A stretch of 64,000 nt of DNA from Podospora pseudoanserina (GCF_035222485.1 NC_085922.1:2247001-2311000); one strand, 5' to 3'. Positions 44,848 to 58,000 are shown, numbered from the stretch's first letter. Numbers and translations are program-made. Notes: generated by a model from the letters alone, not told the origin.

Positions 44848-46145
44848 ATGTCGTCTCCGTATACTGTGAGGTGGGGTATTCTGGCCACCGGCTGGATTGC
44901 TGAGAGTGAGTGCCTGCCTGCCCCTTTTAGTTTTGAACCTTGGTAAACGGCATGACTAAAACGCTCTTCTAGCCTTCACCAAGGATCTCCTCACTAGCCC
45001 AGCTTCCCGTGATGTCCATGATGTGCGCCATGAGGTCGTTGCCGTGTCCTCGTCCAGCTCCAAGGAGAGAGCTGCCGAGTTCATCAAGAAGGTGGATGCT
45101 CCCAGCTCAGCAAAGGCCTATGGTTCTTACCATGAGTTGGTAGCTGACCCCGATGTCGATATCATCTATGTTGCTACACCACACAGCCACCACTTCCAAA
45201 ACGCCATGCTTGCCCTCGATGCCGGCAAGAATGTGCTCTGCGAGAAGTCCTTGACTGTGACTGCTGCTCAGACCCGCAAGCTCATCGAGACTGCTCGCTC
45301 CAAGAACCTCTTCTTCATGGAGGCTGTGTGGACTCGCTACTTCCCCCTGAGCATCAAGGTCAGGGAGTTGATTACATCCGGTGCCATCGGCAACGTGTAC
45401 CGTACTATTGGTTAGTTTGGTCCTACCAATTCTTTAGAAGAATGCCGTACTGACTTCCCATACAGCCGACCTCTCTGTCGGCCGTGATGCCCCCGAGGGC
45501 AAGATTGACTTCCCCGATGAGAACCGCATGGTCAACGCCGACTTGGCCGGCGGTGCTCTCTTGGATCTTGGCATTTACGCCTTGACTTGGGTATTCCAGT
45601 CTCTGTACCACACCCAGCCTGAAGCAGAGAAGGAAGCGCCCAATGTCATCGCTGCCGTCAACAAGTACCACACTGGTGCTGATGAGACCACCAGCATCAT
45701 CCTCCAGTTCCCCAAGCACAAGAGCCACGGTATCGCTCTGACCTCTCTTCGGGTGGCCTCTGAACCTGACAACAAGGACACCGCCGGTGCCTCCATCCGT
45801 ATCCAGGGCGGCCTTGGTGAGATTCAGGTCGTTGGGCCTGCCTACCGCCCACGTCAGCTGAGAGTCATCACCAAGGAGAGCGATGGCAAGGCCGAGGTCA
45901 TTGACTTTGCCATCCCCAAGGACAAGGAGCGTGACTGGGGCCACGGCATGTTCTGGGAAGCTGACGAGGCCGCCCGCTGCCTGCGTGACGGGCAGAAGGA
46001 GAGCAAGACTCTGCCATGGAGCGAGAGCATTGTCATCATGGAGGTCATGGACGAAACCCTGAAGCAGGGCGGTGTGACATACCCCGAGTTGATTTCGACT
46101 GACGTCTTTGACCCCCAAAGTCCTCTCAACACTGGAAAGAGGTAA
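44848..46145 (+). CDS. Gfo/Idh/MocA oxidoreductase, dihydrodiol / D-xylose dehydrogenase type
   Basis: NADP-dependent sugar or dihydrodiol dehydrogenase. Exons are 44848-44905, 44973-45410 and 45466-46145 (391 residues); introns are 67 and 55 nt. The N-terminal Rossmann fold begins W-G-I-L-A-T-G-W-I-A, split by intron 1 directly after the nucleotide-binding turn. D-I-I-Y-V-A-T-P-H-S-H-H and N-V-L-C-E-K-S follow, the latter holding the conserved catalytic-site Lys of the E-K-P motif. F-F-M-E-A-V-W-T-R-Y and the G-G-A-L-L-D-L-G-I-Y substrate-side motif are typical of dimeric dihydrodiol dehydrogenases and fungal NADP xylose dehydrogenases. Substrate choice between these cannot be settled from sequence alone. 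Context CACACCATG supports the start. Confidence 0.92.
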
Positions 46146-47643
46146 AACCCCAGGAAAGAGATGGGGGTTGGGCTGGTATCTCTGCTTTGTGCCTGAACTC
46201 ACAGCCTTGCTGCTGGCGCATTCTGGCGTCGGGCAGGCTTGTGGTAGGTCGTACGGGAAAGCTGTTGGAACTTAGAGACTCGGCATTAGGTCTTTCTCAT
46301 TCACCCCACGACGCGAGGCTATAATGCCCAAGGATGGCATACAGAAGAGGGATGGGGGGACGCAGAGTTTGGGCTCGGAAAATTTAGCCTGAGCCTGGCG
46401 CAGCTGGGCTTGGTTTATCTACCAACCAGAGGTCTGTGTAGTCCAAATGTACCTTTACCAATTCACCCCCTTGCCGTCTTTTTTCTGTGAAATATCGGTC
46501 AGGTCGTCAAGATGGGTCATCGGGGCCATGACGGTCGCCAAGGCCATAAATTGGGCCCATAACCCTGGTTTTCGGGTTAGGGTATTGTGCCGTGTCAGGT
46601 ACGAATGGACGCTTCGTCACCGCAAGTGCTGTTGCATCATCCAAAACGGCACGACTAGCTGGTGATGAAGAACTTGTATGACGGAGATGGAGATCTGAGA
46701 CATACTTGTAGACTCTAGTCCATGTATGGTATGTTCTTGGGAGAGGGGAGCTGTTGCCCGATAGCATCAATGCTCAGCCGATAACCGATAACAGCCCCAC
46801 CAAGGTAAGGCCCATGTTCTCTCTTTGGTGTCCCCAATCTTAACCCAACCACCAACCAAACACATCACCCACACACACACGACCACACACAGGGGACCAG
46901 CTCCGAACCACGGCTACACCGTCCCAACTTGGGGAATCCGCATGTGCGCAAAGCTGCATAACGCGACCGAGTAATTGACCGTCCAACAAGGTGTGTGTCA
47001 TCTCTCCGTCTTCTCCATCTCCATCTCTGAGTTGGTATCCGTTCTTGTTGGGTTCTTCACCGTTCATGTTCTTCAGCCCTGTGTAGGCCTTGTTGTACAC
47101 CTCTGCTAAGTAGGTACGTGTACAAGCCATCTCACAGTTCGTTCCTTGTCCTGCCCCGGTCGTGCAGCTATACCCCTCCAGTTGGCAGCAATGTCGTAGC
47201 TGGTTCCTTCGCCCTCAGCCTAGGACTGCACCGAGTGTCGGTCGGTCGCCAACGGCGTCTGTTTTGGCCCTGTTCGTCCCTGTCGCTTCTGCATCTTCAA
47301 ATGCCTTGGGTTTACTGCAATCTGCACTGCATCCATGCCGCCACATCACGATCCCCTCCCCAGGTCCCGCTACCTTGCCCGCTGACCCCCCGGAACAGGC
47401 GGTCAAGGAGATCAATCGCTGGGCCAAGAGCCGCGACAAGAATCGAAAAAAGCTTTTCCATCTCCCTAGGGCTGTGGTGTGTGTGAAAAATCTCTGCGGC
47501 CTGACCTGACTGAGAAGCAGGACACTCGGTCAGCGTGCCGCGCGAAGCCCAAGTTGGGCCCAGGACCAACGAGATCAGCAAGTCTCACCTTGTTGTTGCC
47601 CGATCCAGCACTATTCCAAAGTCTCTCGGTGTAACCCGAACCC
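46146..47643. other. 1.5-kb spacer before TRM9
   Basis: 3' flank of the dehydrogenase, then promoter of TRM9. A 96-codon minus-strand frame at 46840-47130 starts with a true ATG but shows no family signature. No other feature seen. Confidence 0.5.
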
Positions 47644-48696
47644 ATGATGGCTTCGACACATACCCCCTCAGCTCTGCCGTCTGACTCTGTGGCCGGTGAC
47701 GTCGCCAAGCTGGCCGCCGCCGCCGCCGCTTCTCAGGCAGCAGAATCGGCAGAAGCAGAGGCCTACGAAAAGACGCATGTTCACGGTGTGTATGAAGCCA
47801 TCGCCCCGCACTTTTCGGCGACACGCTACAAGCCCTGGCCTGCCGTGGCATCGTTTCTGCAGTCGCGGCCTCCGGGAGCGGTGGGTCTCGATGTTGGCTG
47901 TGGCAATGGCAAGTACCTGGGCCTAAACCCATCCGTGTACATGGTCGGCTCGGATCGTAGTGCTTCGCTTGTTGCGCTTGCCCACAGCCGTGGGAGGCAG
48001 CTCCAGGAACAGCAGGCCCAGGAGGCGAAGAAGCGGATCGCTCAAGGTGAGCTGGACGCAACAACAGGAACAGGCGGGGAGTCGAGTGGAGCTGCCGTCG
48101 CCACAGAGGTGCTTGTAGCTGATGGACTCTCACTCCCCTTCCGCGAACGCGCTGCGGATTTCGTCATCTGTATCGCCGTTATCCACCACATGTCGACAAG
48201 AACAAGGCGTCAAGAGGCGATCCGTCACCTCCTGCGATGTGTCAGGACCGGACAGGCTGGCCAGCCCGGCGGTCAAATCTTGGTGTACGTATGGGCTCTC
48301 GAACAGGGCAACAGCCGGCGCGGATGGGACGAAGGGGGTGAGCAAGATCTGCTAGTGCCCTGGGTGCTCAAGAGTCAGCAAAAACAGCCCAAGCGACCGA
48401 AACAACGCAAAGGACAGAAACGGACTCGGGACCAAGATTCCAGTGGTGTTGCTGCCAGTAATAATAGCGGTGAGGCTCCACCATCTGAGGCTACTGCCGG
48501 TGCAACTACTGCGGCCACGGAACCAGACCCGGGCCACACCGACCCCGTCTTCAAGCGCTACTATCATCTCTACCGCAAAGGTGAGCTGGAGGAGGATGTA
48601 TTGGCTGCCGGGGGCGCAGTCATCACCAGCGGTTACGAAAGAGACAACTGGTGGGTGGTGGCTGCCAATGAGCCCCTCCCGTCACAGTCAACATGA
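47644..48696 (+). CDS. TRM9: tRNA wobble-uridine carboxymethyl methyltransferase Trm9
   Basis: SAM-dependent methyltransferase that, with Trm112, completes mcm5U/mcm5s2U at the wobble uridine of tRNAs such as Arg-UCU and Glu-UUC. Intronless, 350 residues. An Ala-rich N-terminus leads to E-K-T-H-V-H-G-V-Y-E-A-I-A-P-H-F-S-A-T-R-Y-K-P-W-P, the Trm9/ALKBH8 signature. SAM motif I is G-L-D-V-G-C-G-N-G-K-Y at about residue 80, motif II is near V-G-S-D-R-S, and L-S-L-P-F-R with D-F-V-I-C-I-A-V-I-H-H follow. A Lys/Arg/Gln-rich low-complexity insert of about 60 residues sits at about 240-300, between L-V-P-W and F-K-R-Y-Y-H-L-Y. The C-terminus G-Y-E-R-D-N-W-W closes the family fold. A second ATG directly follows the first. 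Confidence 0.94.
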   Translation: MMASTHTPSALPSDSVAGDVAKLAAAAAASQAAESAEAEAYEKTHVHGVYEAIAPHFSATRYKPWPAVASFLQSRPPGAVGLDVGCGNGKYLGLNPSVYMVGSDRSASLVALAHSRGRQLQEQQAQEAKKRIAQGELDATTGTGGESSGAAVATEVLVADGLSLPFRERAADFVICIAVIHHMSTRTRRQEAIRHLLRCVRTGQAGQPGGQILVYVWALEQGNSRRGWDEGGEQDLLVPWVLKSQQKQPKRPKQRKGQKRTRDQDSSGVAASNNSGEAPPSEATAGATTAATEPDPGHTDPVFKRYYHLYRKGELEEDVLAAGGAVITSGYERDNWWVVAANEPLPSQST

Positions 48697-50458
48697 GGCG
48701 AAAGCTGAAGAAAATATATTGATGTTGAACCAAACAAGACACCGAAACGGAGTCCGGGTCCGTTGGTTGGGTGATCTATCGCTCGCTAATGCGGACCTCC
48801 CTCCGTCTTTGGGGGTACGTGTGTGTTTGGCGATTTTCTTTTTCAAGTGAAACGTTTGCTTGGGTTGTTCCCGTTGGCTGTTGGATGAGTGTTGGAGACC
48901 AGTCGCAACGATGACTCCGTTTCGGATGAACGGTGGTCTGCCTCTCGGGTTCGTATCATTGATCTCTTCCAGCTTCGTTGAGCACACTACGGAGGGGAAT
49001 TCTCCAATAATGGTGCCATACTCAGCCTTGCTGGGTATATCTCGATGATTCATACCTGATGATTTGCTCTAGTTGTGGGCTATCTTCAGCTTTGTTGAGC
49101 ATCAGATAGTCTTGCCGAGAGAATGGTGAGAAACGATCACCAGAGATCAGACACCCCCGGCAAGCTAGACCCCTTTGGATACCGCTGTTATGTGATGGAT
49201 CGATCTATTATGTGTGGTTCGAGGCTTCTAGAAAGGTTGGTTCGCATCTTGCATAGTTGCTGCATTTTGATGGTTGGGGCGGGGAGGGTAGGTAGGTTCT
49301 GTCACACTGAAAAAAAAAAAAAGATCTCCAGTCTAAAGTCCGATATGTTGGGGTTGGCCGCCGTAACCGCCGCCCCTTTGTGATTCTGTGTGTGCTTTGT
49401 GGTTTGCCAATCCACCCCCTTTTGTCATACCTGGATAACATACATACACTCCAAAACTTTTGGTCCAAGAATTAATTATCCACAACCAACAAAAAGCTCA
49501 AAATTCTAACCCAATGATATCTCGTGGTGTGGAGAGAGGAAACATCTCTTCTCCGGAGAAGTTTTCCCTGTACCTAGCAGCAGCAGCAAGCAGTAATGAT
49601 TATGTCCCACCACCCATCTCTCTTTCAACGCCTTGTTTTGTTTTTGTAGAACAATTAGATCCCCGCCCCATGTGGCAAAGTGAAAAGGCTGTCTCGAGAT
49701 GAAGAAAAAAGAATTTGTTCAAAAGAGAAGAGTGTAAAACATGAATCGAAAAAAAAACCCAAAAAAAAAAAAAAAAACTATAATTACAAAATGCCGTGTC
49801 CTTTGAACAAAACAAGAATAAGAATAAAGGGTCGTTACTTGTCAATCAAGAAGTATGTAGTGGGTAGGTGCTTAAATGAAGAAAGAAAGAAAAGAGAAAT
49901 ATGTGTCCAACAAATGTGCGTGTGTCATCCCATCGCTTCCTCTCTCTCTGCCTTGATGCAAAATATTCCCCCCACCCCGTTTCCGTGCCATGTCCCTTTT
50001 CATCCATTTCTTCGTGGTAGGCCATCCATCCATCCATCCATCCATCCATCCAGCCGCCCGCCTGTCCCTTCGTTCTGAAAAGTTGTAGAAGAAATTTCAA
50101 AATTACAGATTGCCTCCCAGGTCGTTACTGTTTGTTCCGCCGGGTTTTCTTTTTTTTCCCCTCTCCCATGTGTGTTTGTGTTGCTAATATTGTGATGTAT
50201 GTCATTGCAAGTGTGCTATGCCGGGAATGTTTGTTGTCATGAGTGGTGAAATGTTGTGAGTGTATGTAATGCTCGAGTAAAGTTAGGAAAAGGAATAATT
50301 GTAGTCGTAACAAGCTGTGGTGTGTTTGTTTGGTGATTGATTTGCCGTAGCAAGTGGTTATTCGAAAATCCCCTGCGGTGTGTGGTGATGTTTATCTGGG
50401 GAAAGGGAGCACAACAACAGGGAAACCTCTCACCAGTCCAGTTCCCCCACCCCCCATG
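48697..50458. other. Convergent 3' flanks of TRM9 and the Myb gene
   Basis: A 1.75-kb spacer with A-runs near 49310-49322 and 49758-49776 and an (ATCC)n tract at 50023-50053. No convincing ORF. Confidence 0.55.
50023..50053. repeat. (ATCC)n microsatellite
   Basis: Seven to eight copies of ATCC downstream of the Myb gene. Confidence 0.95.
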
Positions 50459-52086
50459 TTATGGCTCATACCTCGGCCGTCTAGCCGCCACCTGCCCGAG
50501 TCCCATCGGTGGCGGAGGCGGAGGCGGAAGAGGCGGGTAATCCCCATCCTCAGACCGCGGGTACATGTGTCGTCGCCTGCTAGTCTCCCTGCTTACATCA
50601 GGACTGGCCCTCCGCTTCGACCCAGACGACGATTCCAAATGTGTATACCCATACGACGACGACGAGCTGTACCCCAAAGGCGGGAGCAAAGGAACCGGAC
50701 TAGCAGTGGCGCTGTGGATAGGACTCGCACTAGGAGCTCCCACCGAGTACGCCGGAGTGCTGTACGGGCTAACTCCCGTCGTCAGTTCCGCCACACTGGG
50801 CAGCACGCCTCCGCGTCCTTGACCTGGGCCAAGACTCGTCGTCTGAATCGGCGCGAGCCCCCCAAACGGAGGACCCGGTGGTGGAGGCGGTTGTCCGTAG
50901 CCGTAGTCAAGGGGCTCAGGGGCGATACCGGAAGAGGATCTCGGCGGGAGGCTCTCGCGTCGTACGGCTAGGGGCCGGCCGGTCGCCATCGGGGGTGGGA
51001 TCAAGGGTGGTGGGACGGGCCCGGGGCCCCGTTGGTGTTGGTGGTGGTATCGTGGAGACGGAATGGTGGGGAGGCTTCCCTGGGACTGCGAGTGGCCGTG
51101 TCCTCTCGTGGGGGAAATTCGGTGATGGCCGTGGGAACCTTGCGAGTCGTTCGGAGTCATGTTCAGCGTGAATGGAACCACGCCTGCCCGCCTTGCCATT
51201 TCATTCTCACCTAGCTGCCAGTGCATCGCCTCGGCGGCGCGCCAGGGGACCTGCATCTCCTCTGCCACTTTTGCCCACATCTCGGGTTTGAATCTGCCAA
51301 GCTTTTGTCAGTCTTGTTCGTCCGAAACGCAGCAAAAAAAAAAAAAAAAAAAGGGGGGAGGGACATTGTTACCTCTCGTACAGCCTTGCGAGCTTGTTCT
51401 TGCGCTCTTCGTCCCACTCGCTCCGCCTTTCCAGATAGTTTTGGTAGTGAAGACGACAGCTGATGGAGCTCCGTCCTGGAAGCCGCTTCGATATGTCGTC
51501 CCATTTCATCCCACTGCCCCGGAGCTCTATGATGAGAGCATCCTCTTCCGGAGACCACTTGCTTTGTTTCTTCGCCGGCGACTCGGAGGTGTGAGGCGGC
51601 ATGCTGCGTTTATTACTTCCACTGGGCGGGCGTGATGCTGAAGCTGGCGCCAAAGTGGCAGTCGGCTGAGAGTATCCAGGTATCGTAGATGCCCCGAAGC
51701 CCCCAAATCCGGTGCCGCCGACGAAGCCAAATTGCGAAGACACTGTGCCGGGTGCTACAGCAAAGGAGGCCAGAGGAGGAGGATCACCTGGGGACGTTGT
51801 TGCCGGCGAAAATGTTGCAGTCGAAGTCGGATGAGCCTGCTGGGTAGGCGATGCAGTGGACTCATTTGAGTCGGAGCCTTTGATTAATGACGCGATATCC
51901 ACGGTGACGGTGTCTCGCCGGTCTTTGCCTATAGCGGCAGCAAGTTCATAGATGGCCAGGGCTGAAGACGGGGGAAACGCGTTTTCCGCCTTATCCAACG
52001 CCACCAACAGAAACCAGTTGTTGCTCTCGAGTTGCAGTGAAGCCAAAGGTGCCGAGAGCTCAACAATGGAAGCTTCGTTCCTTCGA
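50459..52086 (-). CDS. Myb/SANT-domain DNA-binding protein; start exon unresolved
   Basis: Probable nuclear DNA-binding protein. Exon a is 51373 to at least 52046, the intron is 51294-51372 (GTAACA donor, long pyrimidine tract, ACTGAC branch) and exon b is 50459-51293; about 500 residues. The Myb-like repeat is S-K-W-S-P-E-E-D-A-L-I-I-E-L-R ... W-D-D-I-S-K-R-L-P-G-R-S, with R-L-H-Y-Q-N-Y-L completing it. A second region across the splice, R-F-K-P-E-M-W-A-K-V-A-E-E-M ... A-M-H-W-Q-L, looks like another SANT-like helix set. The N-terminus is Ser/Thr/Ala-rich, the C-terminus Pro/Gly/Ser-rich. The open frame runs up to 52133 without any ATG. A plausible acceptor ends just above 52086 with a TACTGAC branch, so a short upstream coding exon is likely but not located. 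The next in-frame ATG is 51603, at the edge of the Myb repeat. Confidence 0.8.
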
Positions 52087-55000
52087 CTGCTTAGCAGGGG
52101 ATCGCTGGTCAGTACGTCCGGGCAAGAAGAAGGTCACTCCACCGTAGCTGTTCTTCTACGGAGGTCAGTGAACCGTTTGGCGCGGAGACTAGGACCGGGA
52201 GACCAGGACGGGTTTCGCAAATGTTGTTGTCGGCCGAAGTGAGCTAGGTTGGGATATGTGATGGACGCGATTCCGAGTTTTGTAAGCCGTGAAGTTCGGG
52301 AGACAGCGCGTGTTTAAAGGGGGTAGATTGGTAGCCGAGCGAGAAAGAGACCCCCTTTCGAGACTGGTTGTTATAATAGTAGCTTTTAGACAACGGTGGT
52401 GGCTCGTGTGCTGATGGCAGACATCAAAACATGATTGGGTAGGTTCCTGAGCATGCGTTCGCCAATAAATGAGCATGTGCCGAGCTTGATGAGGTAGGTG
52501 AGCAGTGGTAAGGTCAGACCGGGGTGCTAGACGACTGCTTGAGAAGAGAGAAGGCCTTTTCCATAGTCACCGAGCATAGAGCAGGGGAGAGGCTGTATCC
52601 AGGTCCGGGAAGATGCGCCTCTGCAGATGGGTAGCCAGGATGAGAAGGGGAAAGAAAAACTTCTTGATGACGGTGTCTAAGGAGAGTGACAGTATGCGGG
52701 GGATGGGGTCAGGGTTCAGGGGGGCATATGAGGGTAAACTAATACAGTGAGGACGAGTAGGCCTTCATGGTTGGGATTCCATGAAAAGAACACCGGTGAT
52801 AACCATACCGGAAGTGTACAGACAGGCTGCATGTCGTGTTGAAGGAGATGGATGGATGGATGGCAACCAGGGCCAAGGGCCAAGGGCCAGGGAGGGGGTG
52901 CAGATGGAGGGGGGCGTGTGTGCAAAGTGGGTCGGCCAGGGAAACAGACAGAACAAGGGATGCGGGCAAGGTCAGGGCTCCAGGGCTCGGATGCCGTGGG
53001 TGGTGAGTGATAACCTGAGCCACAAGTCAGGGTCCGTACCCCAGAATGCCAAACGCCTGACTTGTGCGGTAGAGATGGCCCTGTCAGATACGGGTAACCT
53101 CTGGAAGTAACCCCCGGGGGCTTCGGGACGGACCTCATCGACTTCGGTTGGGTTTGGGGTAGCTCCAACGCTCCCAACACCCAGCTGCAATATCAAGAGC
53201 CCGGGACCAAGAACCGGTTTGCCATGCTCGGGCGCTTGATCCAGCTGGAAAGAGGGCTAAGGCGAAATGTCAAAGTCCAATCCCCGTTCACGCTTGGACT
53301 GATGAGAAGAGGTACCCAACAGGTACTAGCTGTCTTGGGTCCAATTGTTTGGTGGCCAAGTAAAAAGTCAATGAGACGGCCATTCGACATACTCGCAGAC
53401 CACGCCCCTTGGCAGGAGAAATGGCAACACACCCCTCCCCAATCAAAAGAGCCCCAATTGACCTTTTTTCTTCTTTGGTTGCTGAGGGGTTGCTCCATCC
53501 AAGAACGAAATGGCAAATAGATAAAGAAAAAAAAAAAAAAAAAGAAATGCAAGACCGACCGGTTCTAGGGACGTCGAAGAAGATCAGTGCTAACGCCGAA
53601 CATGTCGACTACGCGAGATACCGTCCCCACTAGGGCAAACGACATGGGTTGACCACGACTTCGTGCATGACAGACACCCTCTATTCTTCAGGCTGGCTGG
53701 TTCTGGCTAACAGCGCTTACTTCGACTAAAATGCCATGTCTAATGGCGCAGAACGTTCTTATTGTGCATCAAAGTTGGGGGCATACCGCGAAGAAGAAAG
53801 TCTATGATGGGGGGCGGTGTACGTGAGTGGTCGGGTTACAAAGTCGGTAAAGAAGGGTCAAGTCATCAAGGTTAGTTGGGCTCTCAAGCGGCATTGTTTC
53901 CTGAGTGACTTTTAACCCCCATCCCAGGTACTACTTCACCATGGCATGGTTCGGGGCAGGCGGAACTTGACTTGCGGCAGAAGAAAGAGAGACGTGTGCA
54001 AGCAAGCAGGTAGGGTGAGGCGTCAGCCAAAAGTTGCCGCTGCACCTGCATCTGTCCAGCAGCAACGACAGCCCAGCCGGGCATAAACAGGCAGTACCTG
54101 TTTCGACCACAAACGATGGGGGTGGAGATGAACGGAAACGCTTGCCATGGGAGGAGAAAAAAACGCATAGGACATGGGTTCAAATGGGTTGGTCTTGAAA
54201 CTGCCCGTGGTGGTATGGGGCGGGAGGCGGATTGGATTTGCAAGAGGCGACGGCCACCAGCAACCAGTGGTCCATGCCCCATCTTGATGCTCACCTCCTT
54301 GTTCTGAAAGGAGGTTTGATGGTTTACCGTCATGCTGCCCCCGTCCAAAGCTTGGACACTGCCAGCATCGAGAGTTTAGTCCAGGGCCCAATGCGGAAGA
54401 AGGCCCCAGGCTGGATGGGATCAACCCATCTGGCATCTGCATTGCCGAGACCTCAGACCTAACTGTTGAACAACTGCGCAGTGCGACGAAGGGGAGCGTG
54501 ATCGATCCTAAACGGGCGCTAGAGGTGTGAAGTAAGTCGCAGATGGGAGGAGCGGCACGAGAGGCTCGTTTCGATCCGCCCTTGACCCAGAAACGACGGC
54601 CGCCGGCTCGCCAACCTTGGCTCCGGGTTATTACTTTGCAGTCACGGTGATATAAGCCGCCGGGCCAGCTCCGGTCATCATCATTCTTCTTGGATGTTCT
54701 TCAGGCTCTAGCTATTTTGGAGCCTCTGTGCGCATAAGAACAGACGCTGCGCGAGACGAAGAGAGTGCGTCTGTTCTCTTGTCAGATCCAGGGAAACCCT
54801 GGCTTCAATGCGATGCGACATGGATGTGCGATTCGGACGCTGGAGCATTGCTTGCATGGGTTGCGGGAGCATGAGCCCCTACCTAAGACGGCGACGTCGA
54901 CTGAACTTGGACAGAACCGTCGCAACAGGCTCAGAGGCGCGACAGTCAGGAACCCTGTCAGTTCTCTGGACACAAGAGATCCAGAGATCCAAAGATCGAT

Positions 55001-58000
55001 CCGGCGTGTGAGCAGTTGCTGTTGAACCTTGTAACCCTGGTTTCTCAAAGAGCCTGGGGCGGGTAATAGCGACTCGATGCATTGTCTGTGCGTTCCGGAT
55101 CCTGTCCCTGGTAAGCCCACATCACACAATCTTGCTGTAAGATCAACGACAGCGTTTGGCGGGGCAGGCTACCGGACAAGTTGTGACAATACATTTGTCA
55201 ATGCCATGAGTGCACTGGAGAAGCGCTCCATACTCTCCAGCAAACAGCTCTGAGATGGCAGTCCCACGAATTGGCGGTCAGCTCTTGTGTTCTGTACCTC
55301 TGGACAGATACAGGTCTCTGCTCTCAAGTTCCGCTTCATCCCTCCCCCCACACCGTCCGGGATCAGGGTTCCTGCGGGGCAACAGTGCCGGCAGGACAGC
55401 CGCCCCAAGACGATCAATGAATCGTTCCGTTTTGGGTTTTGTGCCTAGGATCCATGAATTTCCCGGTGTGGTGTCGCTTCCTCTCGGCTGGCTATTGTGG
55501 CTCACCCTGCCCATGAACCATGATCTGCCACCCAACAATAGCCATTATGCTGCTCCTTGTAATGCTTTTGTCGGCCATGCTCGGTTACAGGCTGACTGTT
55601 CGTGCTGCTTGTTTCTTTCGACACCAGCGCAGGTCCTGGAGCCCAATATCAAGACAAGAAAGATGCCATTGGAGCTGATCCCACTTGGCTCAGCCACAGC
55701 CATGTGCTACCCACGCTGCCATTTCGCCTCGCTTTGTCCTGTAGACCTGACATGACTCTGGCCCAAACGGCTTGCCAAGACTGGTCCAGAACCTCACTTG
55801 TAAGTCGTGGCCAGCTTGGAACTGCGCTTTTGCACATGCCGCTCAGCGATTCAGGGACTCAAATACACGAATTTCCATGACCACATGGCCAACTGCAGAG
55901 CGGGAGTGGGGTGGTAAAGCCAAGGCCACCGTGGTTCAGCAGTCCAGGTCAAGGTGAGCAAGACAAACCTGGAACGAAGCAGATCATCGCCGGCTCGTTT
56001 CGTTGTTGCTGCCCGAACAAAGCAGCGAAGACGCTCCCAAGCTCGGCTGTTTGTTGGTGCTCGAATCAACCAGCGCGCTGTTCCTAATGCCCTTGAAGAT
56101 CGGTGCCGAAAAAAGAAGCTATTTACGCCTACGCCACGGTGACCGACTTGTTGAAGTCGATGCTCTCAGCTGCCGGCCGTTTCGCCAGCTGCGACTATCA
56201 AACAGCAATCGCCAAGGTCAAGTGAGATGAACTGCATGTAGTATGTCGTCGATTTGGTGAGAGACTGGGCCTATGGGAGCTTGTCGGTCCATGTCGGCTT
56301 CGTTAGCTCGTTAGCTCTGTTTCCTCCATGTGCTCTAGCCATGATTATTAGACACGGCACGTATGTAAAGGCACCCGGATTCGGCAGGGCGCCGATGCCA
56401 TCCTAGGTTGAGAAACACAATCCTTGTGCTTCTCAGCTGCACTGGGTGGTGAATTCGTTGGCCTTGCATAATGGCCTGGCCCTGTTATTGCACCTAGAAT
56501 ACTGACCAGATGCGGACGTGATGTGTAGGCGGTACCTAGGGAAGTGCTGGCGGCTGGTTTAATCAGACGAGCATCCCGTACAGCTGGCCACTGTTCTGCA
56601 ACGTAAAGATGCGGCTCGACCGCCCCTCCCGGCACACAAGACAATTTGACTCTTGGCGACGTCATTCTCCCGTAGAGAACAAGGCTACAACTGTAGGCTG
56701 ATCCATACGGAATATGGTGAGCAGTTCTGAACGTAGTATCGTGTATTCGAGCTGTGCTGTACATACCTCAAGGTCACTTCTCTTTTCTGATCATAGCAAC
56801 CGCGCCCAGCCAGGGTGCCAGACGCCCGGTCAAAAGGTTGACGGGCTTCCCGTGGTCCATGGCGCGGGAAAAAAAAACAATTTTTTAGACAATAGATGCA
56901 AAGATGTGACCATTTACCCAAAGGTGGCGGTGAACGACACAAGAACAGATCTTGGGTAGCAAGCATGCATATCATCTGTCGCCCGACAAGTGTCTCAAAA
57001 CCTTATCCCTGCCATCTTGACCGCACTGAATACAACATCGTGAGCAATGCGACGCCATGTCGAGTGAAAATCCCCTCGATTCTGCGACAAACGCATTTAG
57101 TGTCGACTATGCAGATGAGCTTCACCAGCGGTCAGTTGCATTGCCTCCAGAGGCTAGGAAGGAGGCGCAACTGGTGCAGGGGTTTCGTTTCTGTGAGAGA
57201 CGGTGAATTGTATCTGTGTGGTATCTGTGAGTGAATCCTGCTATTTTTTGCAGATTGTGTTCAGATCGCCTCGGGTAGATGCCGCACACGCAGCAGCCTC
57301 ATCAGGTGCCGCAGCATGAGTTGGACTGGCGAATCAGCCAAAAGAGGGAATCGGCAGGACACAAGAATGACTTGTCAGTACTGCAGTGAACCATCAAGAT
57401 GTTTCACCTCTTGTCCAGGCCAGCCGTTTGCACAGAATGCGGAGGAACAGGCCGGTATACGGTACACGTACACCAGGCAGGTCGGTCTTCGGGATCGGGC
57501 GTCGACATGGAATTGTTTGTGAAGCCCGTGAGCCTGTCGGGAAAGTGGACGAGTCTCCAGCAGCATTGCGCTTTAGGGCATTCAGGGCAGCTGGCCGAGA
57601 ACCGGTTCGACCAATGGCGAACTCGGTGGGCGTTTGACCTCAGCTTCCCGCGAAATCTCATGTATGACTGCATCGAATGCTGCCGTGTTCTGGGGCTGGT
57701 GTTCCCAATGACACGGTTCCTCGCTGGCGGGCTTGCAAACGGGCGTGAACCAATGGCGACGAGGGAATGAACAGAACAATTGATGCCTGGGTCGCCTTGT
57801 GAGATTTTGTTCCCCCCTCGCGAGCTCTTTCGCTGTCAAGGGTGATATCGGCTGTCGGATAATTCGGAACATTGGAAGCTTTATCGAATTCGATTCCCGT
57901 GTGCGGACAAAAGAAAGCTGAGACCTTGGGCTTGGAGTTTTGATTCGATGAGAAGGAGACGGGAAGACAAGACAATGGAAGATGGAGGTGGCTCAGCTGG

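Noticed and set aside
46840-47130. 96-codon minus-strand frame with a true ATG
   Set aside because: No homologue recognised, poor complexity at the C-terminus, and it lies in a spacer with promoter-like motifs. Kept out for lack of support.
57399-57770. 123-codon plus-strand frame beginning with a C-x2-C-like stretch
   Set aside because: Looks zinc-finger-like only over a few residues (C-T-E-C-G-G-T-G); the rest has no domain character and is mirrored by minus-strand frames.
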